Shown here in pieces: positions 1 to 7,448 of a stretch of DNA of 16,253 bases. The DNA comes from Alphaproteobacteria bacterium (lineage in GTDB: Bacteria; Myxococcota_A; UBA796; GCA-2862545). The DNA lies in contig JACKEQ010000060.1 of the NCBI GenBank assembly GCA_020632885.1, positions 1 to 16,253 on the forward strand, given 5' to 3'. The notes below the pieces were generated by a model, which did no database searches, was not told the DNA's origin, and was given only the letters and a program-made list of their open reading frames with translations. Positions within the stretch are counted from its first letter, which is position 1. The number at the start of each line of letters is the position of its first letter. Made by a program: the position numbers and the translations under genes.

Positions 1-47
1 TCGAGGAGGTCGCCCCGGCCCCGCCGGAAGGCAGGACCGCGCCGTCC

Positions 48-1760
48 TCACGGTGTGGCGGGGAACAGCTGCACCTGACCGTCCCCGCCGGACGCGCCGA
101 TCAGGACGTCGACGTGACCGTCGCCATCCACGTCTCCTGCGCCCGCCATGGCCAGACCCAACCCGTCGCCGAGCCTCCCGAGCTGTGACCAGGCGGCCAC
201 CTGCTCCGGACCGGCGGCGCCACCCCGGAACAGCTGGACCCTACCCTGCGGGAGGTACAGCGGCCCCGCGAGGAACTCGGTCTCGCCGATCATCAGGTCG
301 TCGTACCCGTCCTCGTCGATGTCCCCCACCCGAGCCAGCGGGCGGCGCTTCACCGGACGCCAGGAGCGGCTCCACACCGGGGTCGGCTCCAGCCCTCCGG
401 GAGCGCCGAGGAACACGTCGACGCGGGCGTCACCCGACTGCGCCCCTCCGTAGATGAACCACCCCCCGCTGCCCGAGACCGCCACGTCGTCCCATCCGTC
501 GCCGTTCACGTCGCCCAGTCCGCTCACGAACATGCCGTAGTTCGCCCAGCCGTGCCCTCCGAGCAACGTCTGGGTCGGCGCTGGCGCCAGGCCCGCCGCA
601 CCGCCGAGGAACAGCACGGCCGCTCCCTCCTCGGGGGACTTGGGGGAGGCCTCGTACCGCTGGGCACCCACCAGCAGGTCGTCGTACCCGTCGCCGTTCA
701 CGTCGCCCGCGTTGGCGACATCGGACCCGAAGAGCGCATCCGCCGACCCGGACGCCACGATCCTGTCCGGTGACGCTCCGAGCCCGGCGGACCCGCCGTA
801 CCACACCATGATGGCGCCATCGTTACTCTGCCAGCCCGGCGCGCCTGCCACGAGATCGCTGTACCCATCGCCGTTCAGGTCAGCCGCCACCACCACGTTT
901 CCCGCCGAGGCATACGGGACGCCGGACGCCCACGTCCAGGACGGCATCGCCGGCAGCCCGCCCGCCGATCCGAAGTACACCTGGACGAGGCCCTCGGAGT
1001 CTCCCACCGCACCACGCCAGGAAGGCGCAGAGACCACGACGTCGTCGTACCCGTCACCGTTCAGATCGCCGCCACCGGCCAGCCCTACCCCGAAGAACGC
1101 CCCTGGTTGCGTGCCCGACACGACGTGCGAGGCGACGGGAGACAGGCCGAGCGCCGAGCCCAGGTAGAGCTCGAAGCGACCCAGCGTCTGCCCGCCGCCC
1201 GGGTGGCCCACCACCACATCGTCCCATCCGTCCCCGTCGACGTCGCCAACCCCATCGAAGGCCGCGCCGAACCAGTCCTCTCCAGGATCGCCGAGCACCG
1301 TCCACGTCGAGCTCCCGATCAGGTCGCAGGCATCCCCGAGCCCGTCCCCGTCGACATCATCCTGGCCAGGGTTCGAGACGAGCCCGCAGTTGTCCACAGC
1401 GTCGACGACGCCGTCCCCGTCCTGATCCAGCGACGTGCCGTCCACGACCACCACCGGTGACACCGCGCTCGCCAGGCCGCGCTGCACCAACGCCTGGACC
1501 ACGTAGGTCCCGTCGAGTTGCAGGGAACCCGGAACGGTCGCCGGCAGGTGCGCCTCGCCCGCGGCGTCGGCGACCGCCGACCCCAGGACCACCGCGCTCG
1601 GACCCAGGCCCAGACAGGACGCTCCCAAGCAGGGGCCCACGCCGCCCGCTCCCACCGCACCCCCGAACCACACGGTCTCACCGGGTGCGACACCACTCGC
1701 CACGAGCTCGACCGGTCCGCCCGGAGAGAACGGTGCCCCCAACAACATCAACGCCACCAT
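48..1760 (-). CDS. Secreted FG-GAP (integrin alpha-like) beta-propeller protein with TSP3 calcium motif
   Basis: The 570-residue product is predicted to be exported and to bind calcium. Residues about 1-10 are hydrophobic, but the signal peptide is short and lacks a basic n-region, so export is inferred. Residues 12-108 look like a beta-rich domain. A thrombospondin type-3 motif follows at 112-146 (DQDGDG start, paired Cys125 and Cys145). Seven FG-GAP blades come next, each with a DxDxDGxxD-type calcium loop, at about 173-181, 232-240, 294-302, 353-361, 417-425, 480-488 and 543-551. Seven blades make one complete propeller, so the protein appears full length. The ATG at 1760 is preceded by an AAGGGGG ribosome site five bases upstream. 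Such proteins usually act in adhesion or as surface/exported proteins; no enzymatic domain is seen. Family assignment is firm, function is not. Confidence 0.9.
   Translation of the reverse strand: MVALMLLGAPFSPGGPVELVASGVAPGETVWFGGAVGAGGVGPCLGASCLGLGPSAVVLGSAVADAAGEAHLPATVPGSLQLDGTYVVQALVQRGLASAVSPVVVVDGTSLDQDGDGVVDAVDNCGLVSNPGQDDVDGDGLGDACDLIGSSTWTVLGDPGEDWFGAAFDGVGDVDGDGWDDVVVGHPGGGQTLGRFELYLGSALGLSPVASHVVSGTQPGAFFGVGLAGGGDLNGDGYDDVVVSAPSWRGAVGDSEGLVQVYFGSAGGLPAMPSWTWASGVPYASAGNVVVAADLNGDGYSDLVAGAPGWQSNDGAIMVWYGGSAGLGASPDRIVASGSADALFGSDVANAGDVNGDGYDDLLVGAQRYEASPKSPEEGAAVLFLGGAAGLAPAPTQTLLGGHGWANYGMFVSGLGDVNGDGWDDVAVSGSGGWFIYGGAQSGDARVDVFLGAPGGLEPTPVWSRSWRPVKRRPLARVGDIDEDGYDDLMIGETEFLAGPLYLPQGRVQLFRGGAAGPEQVAAWSQLGRLGDGLGLAMAGAGDVDGDGHVDVLIGASGGDGQVQLFPATP
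108..1244 (-). repeat. Seven imperfect DNA repeats encoding the calcium loops of the FG-GAP blades
   Basis: Near-identical 27-base units occur at 1218-1244, 1041-1067, 855-881, 678-704, 486-512, 297-323 and 108-134, spaced 177-192 bases apart. On the plus strand they read roughly GTCGTACCCGTCGCCGTTCA. They encode the D-x-D/N-x-DG-x-x-D loops, so the conservation is explained by protein structure, though it could also allow recombination between blades. Confidence 0.85.
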
Positions 1761-1778
1761 GGCAACCCCCTTCGCCCG

Positions 1779-1820
1779 ACCATACTCCGGCGCCCCGGCG
1801 TCGGTTGGAATTTTTTCTTC
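1779..1820 (-). promoter_or_regulatory. Possible promoter with A-tract UP-like element for the FG-GAP gene
   Basis: On the minus strand a TATGGT hexamer lies at 1784-1779, 18 bases before the ATG at 1760. An AAGAAAAAATTCC tract (about 1808-1820) lies upstream of where a -35 box would sit. This is the most A/T-rich stretch I see in an otherwise very GC-rich window. No convincing -35 hexamer is visible at 17 bases, so the call is tentative. The rest of the gap 1761-1856 holds a 5-bp hairpin at 1831-1845 without a U-tail. Confidence 0.35.
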
Positions 1821-1856
1821 GCGTCCTCTGCGCCGACGAACGGCGTACCGGTCCCC

Positions 1857-2777
1857 TCATGGCGGTTCGTTCGCCGACTCCTCGCCGCCGTTCGCGCGGC
1901 GCTCGATCGACCGACGGATGCGCTCGGCGCCGGGGCCCGCGACGATCGGTCGGCCCTGCCGGCGGGCGAAGACGAAGGTGAACTCCGCGCCGAAGAGCAG
2001 CACCTGCGCCGTGTACTGCACGTAGAGCATGAGCGCGACGATGGCGCTCGCGGCGCCGAAGGTGGACACCGAGCCGACGTGGCGCAGGTACCAGGCGATC
2101 GCGTGCTTGCCGATGACGAAGAGCCCGGCGGACACGAGCGAGCCGACGACCACGTCGCGCCACCGGATGCGCACGTCGGGCAGCGTCTTGTAGATCACCA
2201 TCAGCAGCACGGAGACCAGCGCGAAGCTCGACGCCTCCTCCACCAGCCTCACGGCGAACAGGGGCGCGTCGAACCAGGTCGTCACCTGGTCGGCCATGCC
2301 GTGCAGGATGATGGTCGCCACGAGCGAGACCATGAGCAGCGAGCCACAGAGCGCCACGCTCGCGAAGGCCAGCAGGTTGCGGCGGATCAGCTCCAGCCAC
2401 GTCGCGCCGGGCAGCGCGCGGACGCCCCACATGTGGTCCAGCGTGGCCTGCAGCTGGAAGAAGCCGCGCGCCGCGCCATAGAAGCTGACCAGGATGCCGA
2501 GACCGCCGGCGGCCCAGGGCGAGCGCCCGTTGGCCGCGTTGCGCACCAGCACCCGGACCGCGTCGGCGATCTGCGGCGTGAGCAGCCCCTGCAGCTCCCG
2601 CGAGAGCCGCTCCTCCGCCGCGTCGGTCCCGAACACCGCGGAGACCACGGCCGTCGCGACCAGCACCAGCGGCGCGACGGAGAACAGCGCATAGAACGCG
2701 AGCGCCGCGCTCTGTTGCGAGGCGCGGTCGTCCCGCCACTCCCGCCACGTCTCGTCCAGCAGCTGCAGGATCGCCAT
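1857..2777 (-). CDS. YihY/BrkB family inner-membrane protein (UPF0761)
   Basis: The 306-residue integral membrane protein belongs to the YihY/BrkB family, sometimes misannotated as ribonuclease BN. Predicted membrane segments lie near residues 28-50, 88-108, 134-158, 183-200, 208-225 and 241-270. Family hallmarks are the AALAFYALFSVAPL stretch at 25-37, the LPDVRIRWRDVVVGSL stretch at 199-214 and the YTAQVLLFGAEFT block at 255-267. The C-terminal tail (272-306) is basic then acidic and probably cytoplasmic. I chose ATG 2777 because the family normally begins with a short amphipathic segment and the extra upstream residues resemble out-of-frame sequence. The biochemical role is not established. 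It is divergent from the peroxiredoxin gene, with 70 bases between starts. Confidence 0.88.
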   Translation of the reverse strand: MAILQLLDETWREWRDDRASQQSAALAFYALFSVAPLVLVATAVVSAVFGTDAAEERLSRELQGLLTPQIADAVRVLVRNAANGRSPWAAGGLGILVSFYGAARGFFQLQATLDHMWGVRALPGATWLELIRRNLLAFASVALCGSLLMVSLVATIILHGMADQVTTWFDAPLFAVRLVEEASSFALVSVLLMVIYKTLPDVRIRWRDVVVGSLVSAGLFVIGKHAIAWYLRHVGSVSTFGAASAIVALMLYVQYTAQVLLFGAEFTFVFARRQGRPIVAGPGAERIRRSIERRANGGEESANEPP

Positions 2778-2838
2778 CGTGTCCGCACCTAACGCGAGCC
2801 GCGACCGGCATACTGCGCTCGGCCGCATCGCGCGGCCC

Positions 2839-2843
2839 GGAGG
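2839..2843 (+). promoter_or_regulatory. Shine-Dalgarno site of the selenoperoxiredoxin gene
   Basis: GGAGG lies four bases before ATG 2848. It fixes the start upstream of the in-frame TGA, at the natural N-terminus of a peroxiredoxin, and argues against starting at ATG 2992. Confidence 0.75.
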
Positions 2844-2847
2844 AACC

Positions 2848-3606
2848 ATGATCGAGGTCGGCGCCAAGGCGCCCCCCTTCAAGCTCCAGGACCATCTCGG
2901 GCGCACCGTCGACTCCGAGGGGCTCCTGGGTCGCCGCCACGTGCTGCTCTGCTTCTACCCCCTGGACTTCACCCCCACTTGAAGCTCGGAGATGCCGGCG
3001 CTGGATGCGCTGCGCGATCGTCTCCGGGCCTCCCACACCCTCGCCTGCGGCGCCTCCGTCGACAGCGTCTACAGCCACGCGGCCTGGGCCGCCGCGCTGG
3101 GCGGCATCCGGATGCCCCTGCTGGCGGACTTCAACCCCAAGGGCGCCGTCGCCGCCTCGTTCGGGATGTTCCTGGCTCCTGCCGGCATCACCGACCGGGC
3201 CACCGTGTTGATCGACGCCGACGGCGTGGTGCGACACGCGAGCAGCGTGACGCCCGCGGGCAAGCGTGACATGGACGCGCTGGTGAAGCTCTGCGAGGAG
3301 CTCGACGCCAGCTGGTCCGGGGCGTTGCCCGCCTTCGAGGACGGACCCGGCCTGTCCGCGGGCACCGAGCTGTTCGTGAAGGACCACTGCATGTTCAGCC
3401 GCTGGTCGAGCTACGTCCGCACGAACCTCGGGCTCGAGGCCTCGCTGCCGATGACGAACGTGACCCGGGACCCCGCGCAGGGCGAACGGCTGGCGGCGGC
3501 GGGCGGCAAGAACCAGGCGCCCGCGCTGCTCCACGACGGCACCGTGCTGTACGAGAGCAAGGACATCAACGCCTTCCTCGTGGAGCGGGCCGCGGACCGC
3601 TGGTAG
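2848..3606 (+). CDS. Peroxiredoxin-glutaredoxin fusion, selenocysteine (UGA) at the peroxidatic position
   Basis: Reads as 252 residues if the TGA at 2980-2982 is decoded as selenocysteine 45. The N-terminal half (about 1-155) is an AhpC/TSA peroxiredoxin: it reduces hydrogen peroxide or organic hydroperoxides. The active-site motif PxxxTxxC appears as P38-L-D-F-T42-P-T-U45, with TGA exactly replacing the peroxidatic Cys; the conserved active-site Arg is probably R117 (DRATVLID). The segment SVDSVYSHAAWA (70-81) and PLLADFNPKGAVAASFG (90-106) are typical. Residues about 172-250 form a glutaredoxin/thioredoxin-fold domain with a monothiol C181-M-F-S184 motif, the cis-Pro segment QAPALL and YESKDI. 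Reading frame is identical on both sides of the TGA, and a SECIS-like hairpin follows. Other cysteines are C35, C67 and C149. Sec-containing peroxiredoxins are known in bacteria; a Sec peroxiredoxin fused to a monothiol glutaredoxin-like domain is inferred here. Confidence 0.9.
2980..3025 (+). promoter_or_regulatory. Sec UGA codon and bacterial SECIS-like hairpin
   Basis: Directly after TGA 2980-2982 the mRNA can fold into a two-part hairpin. The lower stem is 7 continuous pairs (2988-2994 with 3019-3025). After an asymmetric internal loop, the upper stem is 6 pairs (2996-3001 with 3007-3012, one G-U). The apical loop is UGGAU (3002-3006). Nineteen bases separate UGA from the loop, and G is the second loop base. 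Bacterial SECIS elements are known to sit immediately 3' of UGA, with a small loop carrying a G in its first positions. Pairing was done by eye; no energy was computed. Confidence 0.75.
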
Positions 3607-3609
3607 GCT
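3604..3609 (+). promoter_or_regulatory. TAGGCT -10-like hexamer before the DUF2254-like gene
   Basis: TAGGCT overlaps the stop codon of the selenoperoxiredoxin gene and ends seven bases before ATG 3617. At that distance a transcript would start at or next to the start codon. The same hexamer occurs before two other genes here (9824-9829 plus, 8469-8474 minus). No clear -35 box is seen, so read-through from the upstream gene is equally likely. Confidence 0.3.
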
Positions 3610-3616
3610 GCGGGCC

Positions 3617-5170
3617 ATGCGGCAACGGCGTCCCCTGTCGAGCAGTGGTCTGGTCCCCTTCCTGATCCTGTTCCTGGCTGCGTCGCTGCTGTATGGCGCG
3701 CTCTGGTTCGTCGACTACGGCAGCTGGGACCACAACCCGCTCGTCCTGTGGACGGGTCCCGCTGCCTACGACGTGCTGTTGAACTTCGCCGAGGTCACGA
3801 TCGGGGTCCTCGGCGCCGCCATCACCGTCGTCGCCATCCTCGTGGAGCTCGCGTCCACGCGGTACACCGCGCGGGTGACCGAGCTGTTCGTGCGCGACCG
3901 CACGAACGCCGCCGTCATGGGCTTCTTCGTCGTCACCTCGGTCGTCGTCCTCTGGGTCGAGATGTCGCTCGGCGAGGAGGGGCAGCCGAAGGCGATGATG
4001 CTGACGGCCACGGTCCTGCAGACCACGAGCCTGCTCGTGCTGCTCCCCTACTTCACCTACGTCTTCGACTTCCTGTCGCCGACCCGCGTGATCGAGCGCA
4101 TCCAGGAGGCCGGCTCGAGCTGCGTCCGCGGGCTGTCCGGCCGCGTGCACGTCTCCCGGGAGGCGATCGAGGGCGCGCGGGTCGACGTGATCCTGTCGCT
4201 CGAGCAGCTCGGGGACATCGCGCTGAACTCGATCGAGAACAAGGACAAGTCGCTCACGCTGGCCGCCGTCCGCGCGCTGGAGCGCCTGGCGCTCGACGCG
4301 ATCGAGCACAAGTCGCGGCTTCCCGAGCCCTGGTTCGACACCACCACGCTCGTGCGCACCGATCAGGACTTCATCGCGCTCCACCCCGACATGGTCGAGG
4401 CGCTGACCGAGCGGCGCACCTGGCTCGAGACCAAGGTCTTCCGCCAGTACCAGGACGTGTTCGGCGAGGCGCTCAACCGGATGCGCGACGTGAACCACCT
4501 CATCGCCATCCACACGCGCCACGTGGCCGTCACGGCGATCCGCGTGGACGACCCGCACGCCGTCCAGCTCTCGATCCGGTTCTTCAACACGTACCTGCGC
4601 GCCGCGATCAACGCGCGCGACGTGCGCAGCACGTACAACCTGTTCAACGAGTACCGGATCTTCGCCGAGCGGGCGATGGACGTGCAGCGCACCGATCTCG
4701 TCGTCACGGTCGCGAACCACATGAAGTTCTACGGGCAGCTCGCGTTCGGCATGAACCTGGCGTTCCTCCTCGAGACCGTGGCCTTCGACCTGTGCATGTT
4801 GCTGGAGCGTGCCCACGAGCGCGGCGCCGAGTGCCACGACCCGCTGCTGGACGTGTTCCTCGACGTGGACCGCGAGCCCGAGTCCAAGGGGATGGAGGCG
4901 AGCCTGCGCGGGGTGCGCAAGGCCCAGATCCGCCTCGCCACCTGCTACCTCGTGTCCGGCCGTCCCGAGCTCGCGCAGCGCATCGCCGACGACATGCGCG
5001 CCGAGCCCGCGGACCGGCTGCGCTCCATCCGCTCCGAGCTCGAGCGCGTGGCGGAGCAGGAGTACTGGGAGATGAGCGACCGGGGCGTGAACTTCGAGTG
5101 GTTGCCCCCGGAGCGACGCGCGACGCTCGGCACCTTCTACGCCTGGCTGTTGCCCGATCCGGGAGCATGA
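3617..5170 (+). CDS. DUF2254-like membrane protein
   Basis: A 517-residue protein with four predicted membrane segments in its N-terminal third (about 12-32, 58-79, 98-116, 128-152), followed by a long soluble region. The block ITVVAILVELASTRYTARV (69-87) followed by FVRDRTNAAVMGFFV resembles the core of DUF2254, a family of predicted membrane proteins of unknown function. The soluble part (about 155-510) is alpha-helical in character and rich in charged residues; I recognise no catalytic motif in it. It starts ten bases after the selenoperoxiredoxin stop, without a strong Shine-Dalgarno site, so the two genes may be co-transcribed. DUF2254 assignment is moderately sure; role unknown. Confidence 0.75.
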   Translation: MRQRRPLSSSGLVPFLILFLAASLLYGALWFVDYGSWDHNPLVLWTGPAAYDVLLNFAEVTIGVLGAAITVVAILVELASTRYTARVTELFVRDRTNAAVMGFFVVTSVVVLWVEMSLGEEGQPKAMMLTATVLQTTSLLVLLPYFTYVFDFLSPTRVIERIQEAGSSCVRGLSGRVHVSREAIEGARVDVILSLEQLGDIALNSIENKDKSLTLAAVRALERLALDAIEHKSRLPEPWFDTTTLVRTDQDFIALHPDMVEALTERRTWLETKVFRQYQDVFGEALNRMRDVNHLIAIHTRHVAVTAIRVDDPHAVQLSIRFFNTYLRAAINARDVRSTYNLFNEYRIFAERAMDVQRTDLVVTVANHMKFYGQLAFGMNLAFLLETVAFDLCMLLERAHERGAECHDPLLDVFLDVDREPESKGMEASLRGVRKAQIRLATCYLVSGRPELAQRIADDMRAEPADRLRSIRSELERVAEQEYWEMSDRGVNFEWLPPERRATLGTFYAWLLPDPGA

Positions 5171-5193
5171 GCAGGCGACCTGCGACGACACGG

Positions 5194-5222
5194 TTCATTC
5201 CGGGCGGCGGTCGCTGTAGAAT
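5194..5222 (+). promoter_or_regulatory. Sigma70-type promoter for the lipoprotein gene
   Basis: In the 98-base gap between the DUF2254-like gene and the lipoprotein gene, TAGAAT (5217-5222, five of six consensus bases) lies exactly 17 bases downstream of TTCATT (5194-5199, three of six). Transcription would begin near 5229, giving a leader of about 40 bases. Confidence 0.55.
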
Positions 5223-5268
5223 CGGTGACCCAGGAGCCCTCCTCGCTCCGTCCATCCGGGAGAACCTC

Positions 5269-6801
5269 ATGCGCCGCGCCCTCCTGCCCCTCGCCCTCCT
5301 CGCCGCCTGCGGCGGTGGGTCCACGGAAGAGCCGACCACGTCCGCCCGGCCCGTCGCGGTCCCGGAGGATGCCGTCGGTGGCGCGCCGGTGCTCGTGCTC
5401 CGCACCACGAACGGAGCGACGATCGACCCCCGGGTGTACGCCGACCTGAACCGGATGTTCAACGAGCAGATCGACCTGACCTCGCTGTTCATGCGGGGCG
5501 GTCTGCGCACCGACGACCAGGGCGAGCCGATCACGCCGCCCGCCGCGGACCTCTCGGGGACGGCCGTCGAGCAGGTCGCGTCCTTCGCCGGCTCCGGCCA
5601 GGTCGTGCCGGGCGCGACCGACACCTGCGGCAACCCGCTGATCGCCTCGTTCGTGACCCCGCCGATGGTCACCGAGGCGGGCGGGGACCTCGGCGATCTC
5701 GAGCCCACGATCTGCGAGGGTGGCGCCTGCGACGCGATCCGGCACGGCACCGTCGAGGTCGTGCTGTCCAACGTCCGCTTCGACGGCATGCTGGACGTCG
5801 TGGTCAACATCCAGCCCGACCCGCTGACGCGCACGCCCGCGCTGTGGGGCTCGCTGATCGGCACGTTCCTGTCCGACCTGAACCCGGGCTTCCTCCAGGT
5901 GCCCGTGATGCTGCACGCCGAGCAGTTCCAGTTCGGCCTGTTCGGGGTGCTGCAGCGGGTCAAGACGTACGTCCACCCCGGCATCGGCGTGCGCGAGGTC
6001 ATCGTCCTGCCGCACGCGGAGCGGCCGTTCTCGCAGCGAGAGATGCTGGTGACGTGGATCCCCGGCTCGGGGCAGGACTGCGTCGACCGGTGGAACTCCG
6101 AGTTCACGGGCATCCCTCCGTTCGGGTGCGCGGAGGCGCAGGCCGTCGGCATCGACCGCACGGCCACCGGCGGCTTCGGGGTGTACAAGACGTACACGAA
6201 CGAGGGCGCCGACCCCTCGGTGCTGGCGACGATCCAGAACGCGCTCTCGTGGCAGCTGCAGACCGGCGCCGTCTGTGCCCCGGTGGGCGAGAAGTCGGTC
6301 TACCTGAAGCAGGGCCAGGTCGAGCTGTTCACCTGCCCCGAGTCGCTGGGCGACGTGGACACCTGCCTCGCGCTGCAGGACATGGAGGAGTTCGCCTGCA
6401 ACCCGATCGCGGAGACGGAGACCGTCCTCGAGCCCGACGGGGCCACGCCGATCCCGCTGGTCGAGCAGCGCGAGCCCTACGTCCTGCGGTACGACCCGCT
6501 CCTGCCGTTCACGGGGCAGGTCGAGCTCGAGATCACGGTCGACGACGACACCGTGCTCTACCTCCCGACCGACGCGTTCGGCTCGGGCGGCGCGGACCGG
6601 TTCACGTCCATCCTGGGTCCGGCGGGCCCGGTGGAGCTGCCCACGGCCATCAAGAACGAGCACTGCGACGAGGACCCGGCGTTCCGCTACGACGTGGGCG
6701 GCGTCTGGCCCGCCGGGGTGTACACCGCGACGCTCACGATGGGCGCCGCCGATCCCGACCTGTACGTGCACGTGACCAGCCTGAACACCTGGAAGTTCTG
6801 A
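5269..6801 (+). CDS. Large cysteine-rich lipoprotein of unknown function
   Basis: The 510-residue product begins with a clear lipoprotein signal: MRRALLPLALLAAC, with lipobox LAAC and lipidated Cys14, then a Gly/Ser/Thr linker. It is therefore predicted to be anchored in the envelope, probably the outer membrane. The mature part is beta-rich by inspection and carries about ten cysteines, many in short Cys-containing loops (DTCGN, ICEGGAC, FGCAEA, DTCLA), consistent with disulfides in an exported protein. The C-terminal 100 residues (VELEITVDDDTVLYL to the end) look like a pre-peptidase C-terminal or similar beta-sandwich domain, but I do not assign a family. ATG 5269 was chosen for the signal peptide and a GGGAG site six bases upstream. 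No enzymatic motif is recognised. Confidence 0.85.
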   Translation: MRRALLPLALLAACGGGSTEEPTTSARPVAVPEDAVGGAPVLVLRTTNGATIDPRVYADLNRMFNEQIDLTSLFMRGGLRTDDQGEPITPPAADLSGTAVEQVASFAGSGQVVPGATDTCGNPLIASFVTPPMVTEAGGDLGDLEPTICEGGACDAIRHGTVEVVLSNVRFDGMLDVVVNIQPDPLTRTPALWGSLIGTFLSDLNPGFLQVPVMLHAEQFQFGLFGVLQRVKTYVHPGIGVREVIVLPHAERPFSQREMLVTWIPGSGQDCVDRWNSEFTGIPPFGCAEAQAVGIDRTATGGFGVYKTYTNEGADPSVLATIQNALSWQLQTGAVCAPVGEKSVYLKQGQVELFTCPESLGDVDTCLALQDMEEFACNPIAETETVLEPDGATPIPLVEQREPYVLRYDPLLPFTGQVELEITVDDDTVLYLPTDAFGSGGADRFTSILGPAGPVELPTAIKNEHCDEDPAFRYDVGGVWPAGVYTATLTMGAADPDLYVHVTSLNTWKF

Positions 6802-6806
6802 GGGCC

Positions 6807-7355
6807 GTGGCGGACCCGCACCACCACCCGGAGCTGGACGCCTTCGACCGCACGACGGTGACGCTGTACCGCGCCGGGATCGGAGCGGCGTCGCTGGGCC
6901 TGCTGCTGCACGCGGGCGCCCTCGCGTCGGGGCTGGCGCTGCCGGGCCGGTGGCTCGTGCTCCTCGGCGTGGCGGCCATCGCAGCGGACCTCCACCTGTA
7001 CGACAAGCGCATCCGCTGGGTGTTCGGCGCGGCAGCCTGGGTGGGGGTGGTGCTGGGCGCGTTCCCGGGGCTCGAGGGGTGGCCCGGGAGCCTGGTGGCG
7101 GACGCGGGGCTCGGCTTCCTCTACGTGACGCTCTCGGGGGTCGCGCTCAAGGAGCAGTTCTGCTTCCGGCTGCCGCTGATGCAGGCGGTCCCGGTGCTGC
7201 TCGCGAGCTCGCTGATCCCGCTGGTGCTCGGCGCGGCGTGGCCGGCGGCGGCGCTGACCGCGGGCGCGGGCGTGCTCCTCGGGGTGCTCGCCGTGGCGAA
7301 GGCCCGGATGCCGCTGCACTTCGACATCGGCGACCGCTCCCGCTACCAGATCTAG
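6807..7355 (+). CDS. DUF2301-like integral membrane protein
   Basis: A 182-residue membrane protein with about five or six hydrophobic segments (roughly 26-46, 48-63, 71-88, 99-114, 127-144, 146-164). The motifs HLYDKRIR (63-70) and YVTLSGVALKEQFCFRLPLM (106-125) resemble DUF2301, a family of uncharacterised membrane proteins best known from cyanobacteria. The N-terminus is short, polar and His-rich. The start is a GTG at 6807, five bases after the lipoprotein stop, with GAGGG overlapping that stop; no in-frame ATG is available near the N-terminus. Close spacing suggests co-transcription with the lipoprotein gene. Its TAG stop lies within the inverted-repeat element at 7352-7448. Confidence 0.75.
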   Translation: MADPHHHPELDAFDRTTVTLYRAGIGAASLGLLLHAGALASGLALPGRWLVLLGVAAIAADLHLYDKRIRWVFGAAAWVGVVLGAFPGLEGWPGSLVADAGLGFLYVTLSGVALKEQFCFRLPLMQAVPVLLASSLIPLVLGAAWPAAALTAGAGVLLGVLAVAKARMPLHFDIGDRSRYQI

Positions 7356-7448
7356 AGCGCCGCTCAGGAACCCTCCCGTCGCCCGCTGGGCGGTCCCGGA
7401 CGGGCCTGCCTCAGCGTGCTCGGTCCGGGCTCCTGATCGTCGCTCTAG
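7352..7448. repeat. 97-bp element with 22-bp imperfect terminal inverted repeats between convergent genes
   Basis: The left arm (7352-7373) and right arm (7427-7448) pair at 19 of 22 positions: CTAGAGCG with CGCTCTAG, then two pairs, TCAGGA with TCCTGA, then three pairs, separated only by single mismatches. The 53-base centre contains a further small hairpin (CGCCC, loop GCT, GGGCG at 7380-7392). Both outer ends are CTAG; they supply the TAG stop of the plus-strand DUF2301 gene (7353-7355) and that of the minus-strand esterase gene (7445-7447). It could be a bidirectional terminator or a small mobile/REP-like element. No U-tail is present and no second copy was noticed in this window. Confidence 0.7.

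Noticed and set aside
1..47. Possible terminator after the FG-GAP stop.
   Set aside because: Only a 4-bp GGAC/GTCC hairpin without a U-run is visible and the window edge cuts the context.
1807..1820. T-run as an intrinsic terminator on the plus strand.
   Set aside because: No adjacent strong GC hairpin precedes it and no plus-strand gene ends there.
2980..2982. TGA as a simple nonsense mutation making a pseudogene.
   Set aside because: Its exact placement at the catalytic Cys codon and the SECIS-like hairpin favour Sec; the rest of the gene shows no decay. It remains possible until selABCD are checked.
2992..3606. A 204-codon frame from ATG 2992 as the complete redoxin gene.
   Set aside because: It would lack the first strands and the peroxidatic residue; the upstream in-frame part is clear peroxiredoxin sequence with its own ribosome site.
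3566..5191. 541-codon minus-strand frame opposite the DUF2254-like gene.
   Set aside because: Antisense shadow; no domains, repetitive acidic/His composition, and it overlaps the better supported plus gene completely.
5137..6771. Long open frame on the minus strand opposite the lipoprotein gene.
   Set aside because: Low-complexity Arg/Gly/Val/His composition typical of antisense frames in GC-rich DNA; the plus-strand protein has a lipobox and natural composition.
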